DNA from: Gammaproteobacteria bacterium
GTDB lineage: Bacteria > Pseudomonadota > Gammaproteobacteria > UBA6429 > Thiohalophilaceae
Direction: 5' to 3'
Assembly (NCBI GenBank): GCA_029882235.1
Contig: JAOULB010000073.1
Coordinates: 1 to 8,140, forward strand
DNA length: 8,140 nt
Shown: positions 1-4,717 of the stretch, one piece after another
How positions within the stretch are numbered: the stretch's first letter is position 1
How the letters are laid out: the number at the start of each line of letters is the position of its first letter
Notes under the pieces: generated by a model
What the model was told of the DNA's origin: nothing
The model's database searches: none
Seen by the model: only the letters and a program-made list of their open reading frames with translations
Position numbers and translations under genes: made by a program

Positions 1-533
1 AAGATAAAACTGATTAAAGCGACGACGGCCCCGATGAGCGCACCCACGAGGACATCGCTTGGATAGTGAAGACCGAGGATCACCCGCGACAGCGCGATAA
101 GCAGTGTGATGCAAACCAGTAATGGCGAAAGCATCGGGTAATAACTCAGGGCAACCATCGTAAACGCCACCGCATGCAGGGTATGACCTGAGGGGAAGCT
201 GTACAGGTCTAGCGGTGCAGTGCCGTTACGGATGTTGTTCCACTTCAAATAGGGGCGTTGCCGTACCAGATTATTTTTTAGCACCTTATAAAGTGCCAGA
301 CAGGTCAGCCCCACAACCGTCATATGAACACTGGCGATGAGACCATTTACTGAATCAGCAACGGGAAGAATAATGATCAAGCCGTACCAGAACACGCCAT
401 TGCCAATCCGGCTGATCAGTGCGAAAAACTTTTCGACATAAGGCCAGTCACCCAGATGATTAAAGAAGCGGCATAAGGCCTGCTCCAGTTCATCGAGTCG
501 CTCAAAACGTGCAGTGTATTTTCCGATAGTCAT
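1..533 (-). CDS. PAP2-family membrane phosphatase, 3' end outside window
   Basis: I translated this by hand from the ATG at 533 to the window edge: 177 residues without a stop. The three-part catalytic signature of the PAP2 / type 2 phosphatidic acid phosphatase superfamily is complete: K-x6-RP at residues 86-94, PSGH at 114-117 and SR-x5-H-x3-D at 149-160, with H117 and H156 as the expected phosphate-transfer residues. Hydrophobic segments at about 47-57, 68-82, 121-145 and 161-177 fit an integral inner-membrane protein. Family members dephosphorylate lipid phosphates such as phosphatidic acid, phosphatidylglycerol phosphate or undecaprenyl pyrophosphate; the substrate cannot be read here. 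The start is supported by GGAG at 541-544, seven bases upstream. The gene is divergent from the sigma factor and preceded by a strong ECF-type promoter element at 586-615, so it is a likely target of that sigma. Only the last part of the C-terminus is missing. Confidence 0.93.
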   Translation of the reverse strand, partial: MTIGKYTARFERLDELEQALCRFFNHLGDWPYVEKFFALISRIGNGVFWYGLIIILPVADSVNGLIASVHMTVVGLTCLALYKVLKNNLVRQRPYLKWNNIRNGTAPLDLYSFPSGHTLHAVAFTMVALSYYPMLSPLLVCITLLIALSRVILGLHYPSDVLVGALIGAVVALISFI

Positions 534-585
534 AGCTTTGCTCCATTCTTTACTGGCCGCGCATATTCACGGCGCTGTTATTGCC

Positions 586-615
586 ACTTACGTAGAAACC
601 CGCAGAATGGATTCA
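586..615 (-). promoter_or_regulatory. ECF sigma promoter-like element, copy 1 (PAP2 gene)
   Basis: On the minus strand TGAATCC (609-615) is followed after exactly 16 bases by CGTAAGT (586-592). The same two boxes with the same spacing recur at 4307, 6092 and 7893, always pointing into a minus-strand gene. A start point around 579 would give a leader of about 45 bases. The element lies about 100 bp from the ECF sigma gene but points away from it. Recognition by that sigma is inferred. Confidence 0.8.
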
Positions 616-656
616 AAAGAAAGTTTGTGTGATGAGCAGAATTCATGGGGGCTTTG

Positions 657-685
657 TTGAACCCCGCTAATCTGTCTGCTAGAGT
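657..685 (+). promoter_or_regulatory. candidate housekeeping promoter for the sigma operon
   Basis: TTGAAC (657-662), a 17-base spacer and TAGAGT (680-685) match the sigma-70 consensus at 4 of 6 positions in each box. The start point would fall near 692, about 24 bases before the sigma start codon. No TGAATCC-N16-CGTAAGT element points this way; the nearest is TGAACCC at 658-664 without a correctly spaced -10 box. Weak evidence, based on pattern only. Confidence 0.35.
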
Positions 686-715
686 CAATTAACCATAATA
701 ATAATTCCATGTCTT

Positions 716-1276
716 ATGCCCGATCATTCTCAATACAGTCAGGATCGCCTGCTCGAGCTCATTGCCCAGTGTGCCTTGAAGAATGAGGACGCCTTTAAAA
801 CACTCTATCAATTAACTTCCGCGAAACTTTTTGGCGTTGCCCTGCGTATATTGAAACAGGAGGCCCGTGCTGAAGAGGCATTGCAGGAGGCCTTCCTGAA
901 GGTATGGCGCTACGCGGCTGATTATAATAGTCAGCGTGGTAAACCAATGACCTGGCTGATCAACATTGTGCGTAATCAGTCGCTTGATATGTTAAGAGCC
1001 AGTGTGTCCAGACAGGAAGATGCCCACACAGAGTGGGCTGATGATATGGAAGAACAATTCAGTCATAACAATGACGCGGAAACTAATGAAGAACTCGAAC
1101 GACTAATGCAATGCATGAAACAATTAAATGAAGAGCATCAGCAGTGCCTGCTAATGGTTTATCACCAGGGCTTTACCGCATCAGAGGTTTCTGAGCAAAG
1201 TAAATGGCCCCTGGGTACGGTGAAAACCTGGGTGCGACGTGGGCTGGCCAGTATTCGGGAGTGTCTGAAGCTATGA
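716..1276 (+). CDS. ECF RNA polymerase sigma factor (sigma-70 family, RskA-linked type)
   Basis: The 186-residue protein has the two-domain ECF plan. Sigma region 2 spans about residues 26-95, with the AEEALQEAFLKVW helix at 52-64 and the KPMTWLINIVRNQSLDMLR segment at 76-94 that normally contacts and melts the -10 box. A variable acidic linker (about 100-128) follows. Region 4 spans about 130-183, with a helix-turn-helix (GFTASEVSE...PLGTVKTWVRRG, about 152-176) for the -35 box. It would direct core polymerase to a small regulon. The start is fixed by an in-frame stop at 680 and the lack of another early Met; no Shine-Dalgarno is visible, which is unusual. The stop overlaps the anti-sigma start (ATGA), indicating translational coupling. 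The partner type suggests control by membrane anti-sigma release, as in the SigK/RskA group. The identity of its promoters is inferred from the repeated element in the window. Confidence 0.95.
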   Translation: MPDHSQYSQDRLLELIAQCALKNEDAFKTLYQLTSAKLFGVALRILKQEARAEEALQEAFLKVWRYAADYNSQRGKPMTWLINIVRNQSLDMLRASVSRQEDAHTEWADDMEEQFSHNNDAETNEELERLMQCMKQLNEEHQQCLLMVYHQGFTASEVSEQSKWPLGTVKTWVRRGLASIRECLKL

Positions 1277-2010
1277 GCGATCAGGACATGTCAGACATCG
1301 AATTATTGGCCGCAGAATATGCGCTGGGTAGTCTGTTCGGCGACGAACTCGATCGCTTTAAACAACTGATGGCCGAAGACTCAAGCGTGCAACGCCTTGT
1401 AGTGAAATGGCAGGAAGCACTTGTGCCATTAAGCGAACAAACAGCTGAAGTCGAACCACCACCACGTGTGCTCAACACGCTAATGCAGAAAATTTCTGCA
1501 TCGTCACCACAAACAAAAACATCCTGGTGGCAAAACCTGAATATCTGGCGACCATTGGCCCTGGGTAATGGTGTGTTGTCAGCCTGTCTTGCCGTGTTTA
1601 TTGGGTTGCAGGTCATGCAACCTGTTGACGATACGCCTGTTAAGACGGGTGATCTGATATATGTCGGTGTGCTTGAAAATGCCGAGAAGAAACCGAAGGT
1701 GGCCGTACTTGCTTATAACAAACCATTCCGACTGGAAATAAAAAGCAAGAAGAAACTGATACCCGAACAGAACCGTGAACTACGCCTGTGGATGATAGAG
1801 AAGGAAAGCAATCAGACTGTTTTCCTGACAAGCCTGCCCGCAGGTCAGACACTTCTTAATGTTGACGATGCCTTATGGAAAAAACTTAAAAAGGCCAAAC
1901 AACTCGTCATCAGTGCTGATCCAGTCGCCTCTGCGAAATCACAACCTTCCGCACAGATATTATTCAAGGGTGCGTGTGTAAATCTAAAGAACTGGTCGGC
2001 GGGTTCCTGA
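1273..2010 (+). CDS. RskA-type transmembrane anti-sigma factor
   Basis: I chose the ATG at 1273, which overlaps the sigma stop as ATGA and leaves GGGAG at 1257-1261, eleven bases upstream; a longer in-frame start at 1204 would lie inside the sigma gene. The 245-residue product begins with the LLAAEYALGSLFGDE motif (11-25) typical of the cytoplasmic anti-sigma domain. A short linker leads to one membrane helix at about 95-115. The extracytoplasmic RskA domain (about 126-239) carries the family-like RLWMI, SLPAG and VISADP elements, ending in ILFKGAC. No zinc-binding HxxxCxxC motif is visible, consistent with the zinc-independent RskA type. Role: hold the sigma at the inner membrane until released, classically by regulated proteolysis. 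No protease gene is in the window. Sigma and anti-sigma form a clear two-gene operon. Confidence 0.92.
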   Translation: MSDQDMSDIELLAAEYALGSLFGDELDRFKQLMAEDSSVQRLVVKWQEALVPLSEQTAEVEPPPRVLNTLMQKISASSPQTKTSWWQNLNIWRPLALGNGVLSACLAVFIGLQVMQPVDDTPVKTGDLIYVGVLENAEKKPKVAVLAYNKPFRLEIKSKKKLIPEQNRELRLWMIEKESNQTVFLTSLPAGQTLLNVDDALWKKLKKAKQLVISADPVASAKSQPSAQILFKGACVNLKNWSAGS

Positions 2011-2061
2011 TTCATCAGGGACGAGGATTAATGGGGTCAGGCACTGAGGGATCCCCTTAAT
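2006..2061 (+). terminator. inverted repeats after the sigma/anti-sigma operon, possible terminator
   Basis: CCTGA-TTCA-TCAGG (2006-2019) overlaps the anti-sigma stop codon. A second imperfect hairpin follows: ATTAA plus GGGG (2027-2036) can pair with CCCC plus TTAAT (2053-2061), with one bulged base. There is no downstream T-run, so this is not a canonical intrinsic terminator. It may instead be repeat-derived. The rest of 2062-2244 shows only a small GCTGC-AAA-GCAGC hairpin (2145-2157) and no convincing gene. Confidence 0.3.
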
Positions 2062-2244
2062 ATAGGATCAAAAATCTTATACTTAGCTATTACTATTCAT
2101 GTCCTGCAAAAGCCAAAGAGATAAATCTGTCTATGTCTGCTTACGCTGCAAAGCAGCACTTAAATCAAACTATCAGGAATGACCGCTTTAGATGGGGCGT
2201 TATGGTCGGACTCTCTCTGTCAGATCAAGTCGGTACTAATACAT

Positions 2245-2541
2245 TTAATGGTCACGTTCGTGATAGGCGATCTTATAGCGCTCAACCAGGGCAATGAAGT
2301 CCCATTGCGTGAAACGACTTAATGCGGATTTACAGAAGTGCGGATTATGTGACAGATAGTTTTCAGCGCTGACATCATAATTGGTAAAATTACATCGGCC
2401 ACCGCCGGACATCAGAATTTTTTTGCCGGCCTTATTGGCATGGTCTAGGACGAGCACCTGGCGTCCACGTTTCCCTGCCTCAATCGCGCACATCAGGCCA
2501 GAGGCGCTGGCACCAATAATAATAACGTCGTAGCTTTGCAT
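2245..2541 (-). pseudogene. truncated YhiN/HI0933-family flavoprotein remnant
   Basis: The 98-residue reading frame matches the N-terminus of the HI0933/YhiN family of FAD-dependent oxidoreductases, which are usually about 390-400 residues. Visible are the beta-strand and dinucleotide-binding loop (VIIIGASASGL, 6-16), a VLVLDHANKAGKKIL segment and the family-typical SGGGRCNFTN (45-54), then NPHFCKSALSRFTQWDF (66-82). Similarity continues to HERDH and then meets a TAA; the residues expected next (a GQLFC-like stretch) are not found in any frame downstream. About three quarters of the gene is therefore missing. The nucleotide-binding loop has Ser where the family has a second Gly, which fits decay. 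No Shine-Dalgarno precedes the ATG. The rest was presumably lost by deletion or displaced by the repeat-like DNA at 2011-2244. A short functional protein is unlikely. Confidence 0.8.
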
Positions 2542-2587
2542 AATGAATTGTGATTGTCAGTTTAATCGTTGGGACAACACGCATCAT

Positions 2588-2606
2588 AGCAGAACGGGAT
2601 TCTGCT
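2588..2606. other. perfect 7-bp inverted repeat in a divergent spacer
   Basis: AGCAGAA (2588-2594) and TTCTGCT (2600-2606) form a perfect stem with a 5-base loop, between the flavoprotein remnant and the small secreted gene. It could be an operator or part of a dispersed repeat. Nothing in the sequence decides. Confidence 0.3.
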
Positions 2607-2663
2607 GAGTTCTGGTTTCTGAATTTTGTTTCCTGGTCGACAATTTTTTCGGTTTGAAAAGAT

Positions 2664-2687
2664 TATACTCGTGCTTATTCAGGAGGT
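2664..2687 (+). promoter_or_regulatory. -10 box candidate and strong ribosome binding site of the small secreted gene
   Basis: TATACT at 2664-2669 matches the -10 consensus at 5 of 6 bases; no good -35 box sits at 16-18 bases, so the promoter is uncertain. AGGAGGT at 2681-2687, seven bases before the ATG at 2695, is a near-perfect Shine-Dalgarno. It decides the start against the longer in-frame option at 2626. If TATACT is the true -10, the transcript would start within a few bases of the Shine-Dalgarno. Confidence 0.5.
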
Positions 2688-2694
2688 CATTAAT

Positions 2695-2931
2695 ATGAAT
2701 ATTTTCAAATTGCTTATTAGCGGTGTCTGCTTTTTTGGCCTTTTTGCAGTAGTTAATGCAAAACCACAACAGAATAATCAGGTCTTCCAGATCGCCAAGG
2801 GACCGCCTGCGCATGCCAAGGCGCATGGTTATCGTAAAAAGCGTATGTATCATTATTACCCAGGTGCACAGGTTTACTTTGATAGTGGACGTGGGCTTTA
2901 TTTTTATCTGAGCGTCTGCTTCTGGCTGTAA
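2695..2931 (+). CDS. small secreted protein, possibly C-terminally truncated
   Basis: The 78-residue product has a clear Sec signal peptide: MNIFK, a hydrophobic core to about residue 20 and an N-A cleavage site near 22-23. The mature part is about 56 residues, basic and His/Tyr-rich (GPPAHAKAHGYRKKRMYHYYPG), followed by AQVYFDSGRGLYFYL. From memory, this resembles secreted proteins of unknown function in which a YYP..VYFD..RGLYFYL unit continues into a W-containing strand and further repeats. Here the frame ends after SVCFWL, and no neighbouring frame restores an obvious continuation, so it may be a degraded N-terminal fragment. It is short but has a strong ribosome binding site. It carries no ECF-type promoter, so it is not an obvious member of the sigma regulon. 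Function unknown; periplasmic or outer location inferred. Confidence 0.6.
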   Translation: MNIFKLLISGVCFFGLFAVVNAKPQQNNQVFQIAKGPPAHAKAHGYRKKRMYHYYPGAQVYFDSGRGLYFYLSVCFWL

Positions 2932-2990
2932 CCAGCCCTACGTAATCAGTTTTTTGATGGTCTACTATGCAGCGATAGCAACCATTGAAA

Positions 2991-3094
2991 TGTAGGTTGA
3001 GGTGACGACTGCATGGATGCAGCAGGTAGAGTAACGCAGGAGCAGTTACCGAAGAATGAACCCCAACAACCAATAATTTTAAACAACGTTGGGG
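2991..3094. repeat. composite intergenic repeat with three nested inverted repeats
   Basis: In the convergent spacer between the small secreted gene and the PTP-like gene there are three stem-loops. They are CTGCAT/ATGCAG (3009-3022), GTAAC/GTTAC (3031-3049) and CCCCAAC/GTTGGGG (3061-3094, 20-base loop). The left edge, TGTAGGTTGAGG, resembles the border of dispersed GTAGGTTGGG...CCCAAC-type repeats known from many proteobacteria (recalled, not searched). It could also serve as a bidirectional terminator, though no T-run is present. Confidence 0.5.
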
Positions 3095-3193
3095 CTCACT
3101 ATATTCGACCGCTTGTACCATCCATGGAAAATCATCACCCCAGGCTGCGTGCTCTCTGGCTCTTTTAAGTTGTACTTGAGAATCAGTGGCCAA

Positions 3194-4240
3194 CTAGAAA
3201 ATATCATTCGTCGCAAAAGATCTTGTTGACCTTGCGCCACTCGATAAGCTCATCCCAGATGGCATTCTTGGTATAGCCGGTGGTGGCATCAATATGTTTG
3301 CTCCCATTCCGTTACCGTCTACTTTCTTTACACTGCTGAGTACATCTTCACCAACATATCCAGGCGACGTTATGGCATAGCCACGGCTAGCGATCATGTA
3401 CCTGTTAATATCACCCGGCAGTGGCCCATTATGATCTCCTCTGTGACCTGGATCGTGTTCAAGCCCACTGTCACCACTGGTTGCATGCCAGTTACCCTTC
3501 ACGCCTCCCACTTCATGCCAGGCGGGTGAAGCCGGGTTGCCAAGAGAATCGGAATATCGGGCCAGGGCGTTGTATTGAATTTTCATTTCAACAGCGTGTT
3601 CACTGTAATTTTCACGGACCAGTTTCAGAGCCTCACCTGCATCTTTGGCCTGTCTACTGCCAAGTAAATATGCAGCAAGAAAACAGCCCGTGCGCCCCGT
3701 GCCACCATCACAATGTGTTATGACTTTACCTGCTGGCAGGCGATCTCTTACTTTTCTGTAATAAGCATCCAGATGTTCCACGGATGGCGCATGCCAGTCG
3801 GCCAGAAAACAGCTATGCCATTTCATGCCAGGAAAGCCTTCAACAACCCTTTTAGTCACGCCCGAGCCGCTGGCTTCAATCGAGATAACTGTGCGATAAC
3901 CCTGTTTATAAAGCCAGTAGGCGTATGCCCAGAGCTGAGGCGCTTGATCATTATCAACAAATCGACTCATGCCAGCGAGGCTTGTCTTTGATAACACTTT
4001 GAAGTTCTTTGGCATACCAAAAATTATGTTTAAAGCGCGATAAAGTTGGCTCAATGCGTGATGGTATATGCGAACATTCTCGTTGCCAATCTTTGCCGCC
4101 GCTGCCACTATCGTTTTAGCTTTATTTGGCCTGTTTTGTTCTTTCTGAATGATATTACACAGGCTTACCATTTCCTCATCTTTCTCATAAAAGAGGTTAA
4201 CCTTTTTAAGATTAGCGACAAAATCATTATATAAAGACAT
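3194..4240 (-). CDS. dual-specificity/tyrosine phosphatase-like protein, apparent 3' frameshift
   Basis: The cysteine-phosphatase signature is HCDGGTGRTG: HC-x5-R with catalytic Cys177 and Arg183 from the chosen start. Asp148 in LADWHAPS is the probable general acid, about 30 residues before the Cys as in DSP/CDKN3-like enzymes. Residues 1-75 look helical, 80-235 hold the phosphatase core, and 235-344 form an unrecognised C-terminal part. No signal peptide, so probably cytoplasmic; it would hydrolyse phosphate esters on protein Tyr/Ser/Thr or a small ligand. The ATG at 4240 is preferred because GAGGAA (4247-4252) precedes it; a GTG at 4291 would lie only about ten bases from the predicted transcript start. 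The frame ends in a Pro/Ser-rich, shadow-like tail. Shifting frame at the ATAT of 3292-3295 gives IDATTGYTKNAIWDEL...KIFCDE with a stop at 3204-3206, likely the original C-terminus (344 residues). The catalytic domain is upstream and intact. Confidence 0.82.
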   Translation of the reverse strand: MSLYNDFVANLKKVNLFYEKDEEMVSLCNIIQKEQNRPNKAKTIVAAAAKIGNENVRIYHHALSQLYRALNIIFGMPKNFKVLSKTSLAGMSRFVDNDQAPQLWAYAYWLYKQGYRTVISIEASGSGVTKRVVEGFPGMKWHSCFLADWHAPSVEHLDAYYRKVRDRLPAGKVITHCDGGTGRTGCFLAAYLLGSRQAKDAGEALKLVRENYSEHAVEMKIQYNALARYSDSLGNPASPAWHEVGGVKGNWHATSGDSGLEHDPGHRGDHNGPLPGDINRYMIASRGYAITSPGYVGEDVLSSVKKVDGNGMGANILMPPPAIPRMPSGMSLSSGARSTRSFATNDIF

Positions 4241-4246
4241 AGTCAT

Positions 4247-4252
4247 TTCCTC
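4247..4252 (-). promoter_or_regulatory. ribosome binding site deciding the PTP-like start
   Basis: GAGGAA on the minus strand lies six bases before the ATG at 4240 and directly abuts an alternative ATG at 4246. The spacing favours 4240. The upstream GTG at 4291 has no well-placed Shine-Dalgarno. Confidence 0.6.
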
Positions 4253-4306
4253 ATTAAAGTTATAGTTTCCTGACTGGCCGCCAATGTTCACGACCTTGTT
4301 ACACCC

Positions 4307-4336
4307 ACTTACGTAACAATCCGCCGGGAGGATTCA
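4307..4336 (-). promoter_or_regulatory. ECF sigma promoter-like element, copy 2 (PTP-like gene)
   Basis: TGAATCC (4330-4336), 16 bases, CGTAAGT (4307-4313), reading toward the PTP-like gene. An A/T-rich stretch (AAAAGTTTGAAAATAATT, 4336-4353) lies upstream of the -35 box and is nearly identical to that of copies 3 and 4, like an UP element. The predicted leader is about 60 bases. Confidence 0.8.
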
Positions 4337-4356
4337 AAAGTTTGAAAATAATTTGA

Positions 4357-4375
4357 GAAAGGGGCTGGCCCTTTC
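4357..4375. other. 7-bp hairpin upstream of the copy 2 promoter
   Basis: GAAAGGG, a 5-base loop and CCCTTTC form a perfect stem beginning 21 bases upstream of the -35 box. It could be a regulator site or a remnant terminator. G-run/C-run inverted repeats also lie upstream of the other three promoter copies. Confidence 0.35.
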
Positions 4376-4396
4376 TTCTCCCGGGGTTAAATTCTC

Positions 4397-4410
4397 CGCA
4401 GCTTGCTGCG
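4397..4410. repeat. short palindrome, dispersed-repeat type
   Basis: CGCAGC-TT-GCTGCG is a perfect 6-bp stem with a 2-base loop. In context (CTCCGCAGCTTGCTGCG) it resembles a short palindromic repeat recurrent in proteobacterial intergenic DNA (recalled, not searched). First element of a repeat cluster running to 4587. Confidence 0.4.
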
Positions 4411-4416
4411 ATTGTT

Positions 4417-4447
4417 GTCATTCCGGCATGTGTTAAGCCGGAGTGAC
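4417..4447. repeat. GTCATTCCGGC-type inverted repeat
   Basis: GTCATTCCGGC (4417-4427) and GCCGGAGTGAC (4437-4447) pair over 11 bp with a single wobble position and a 9-base loop. It matches the widespread 'TCATTCC...GGAATGA' class of intergenic repeats from memory. No coding capacity. Confidence 0.55.
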
Positions 4448-4521
4448 GTGGTGATACGAATACCCCGTCCGCTTGCCGAGGGGTTGTTTATGACAGAGAA
4501 GTATACGAAGGTGGTGAGCCC

Positions 4522-4587
4522 GTAGCCCGTATGCAGCGCAGCGAAATACGGGAGTTCCCGGATTCCACTTCGTTTCATCCGGGCTAC
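4522..4587. repeat. GTAGCCCG cloverleaf repeat
   Basis: The outer arms GTAGCCCG (4522-4529) and CGGGCTAC (4580-4587) enclose two further stems, CCCGTAT/ATACGGG (4526-4552) and CCCGGAT/ATCCGGG (4557-4583). The stems share bases, so alternative foldings are possible. The interior AGCGCAGCGAAATACGGG and ACTTCGTTTCATCCGGG motifs are characteristic of a well-known dispersed proteobacterial repeat (recalled, not searched). Lies just beyond the terminator of lipoprotein unit 1. Confidence 0.65.
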
Positions 4588-4592
4588 ATTTG

Positions 4593-4642
4593 AAAAACAA
4601 AAAACCCTGCGGATGCCAGCTCATAACTGACACCCGCAGGGT
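4593..4642 (-). terminator. rho-independent terminator of lipoprotein unit 1
   Basis: On the minus strand a GC-rich stem (ACCCTGCGG, 4604-4612, pairing with CCGCAGGGT, 4634-4642; extendable past one mismatch) is followed by TTTTTTGTTTTT. It starts about 50 bases after the lipoprotein stop. The same stem recurs after the second copy. Confidence 0.9.
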
Positions 4643-4673
4643 GTGTTCAAGCGATCTCTATTGCAGACTTACG

Positions 4674-4717
4674 CGTTAAAGATCAGATATCGGTTATTGC
4701 CCGTTAAAGATCAGATA
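4674..4717 (-). repeat. 28-bp-period echo of the lipoprotein 3' end, unit 1
   Basis: CGTTAAAGATCAGATA occurs at 4702-4717, inside the last codons (RYLIFNG), and again at 4674-4689, beyond the stop codon. Unit 2 has the same arrangement at 6412 and 6440, so the short duplication predates the large one. Confidence 0.75.

Noticed and set aside
658..684. possible fifth ECF promoter pointing to the sigma gene (TGAACCC ... CTAGAGT)
   Set aside because: One mismatch in the -35 box, a 14-base spacer instead of 16 and a poor -10 box. The sigma-70-like reading is at least as good.
1281..1852. minus-strand frames opposite the anti-sigma gene
   Set aside because: Shadows of the RskA-type gene, whose sigma overlap and domain order are convincing.
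2133..2297. 54-codon plus-strand frame starting MSAYAAKQH
   Set aside because: Its 3' part is antisense to the flavoprotein remnant, its Shine-Dalgarno is weak, and no family resemblance was seen.
2753..3193. 146-codon minus-strand frame ending opposite the small secreted gene
   Set aside because: It begins with TTG, runs through the inverted-repeat cluster at 2991-3094 and then antisense over the signal-peptide gene. There is no ribosome binding site or recognisable domain.
3421..4234. three plus-strand frames of 62-100 codons within the PTP-like gene
   Set aside because: The minus frame carries the intact HC-x5-R motif and a fitting promoter and ribosome binding site. The plus frames have neither a domain nor initiation signals.
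4387..4633. two minus-strand frames of 63-66 codons
   Set aside because: They lie in the dispersed repeat cluster and terminator; the predicted peptides are translations of the GTAGCCCG repeat.
4667..4675. ACTTACGCG next to the lipoprotein terminator, resembling the -10 box in reverse
   Set aside because: No TGAATCC lies 16 bases away, and it is in a 3' region with no gene start nearby.
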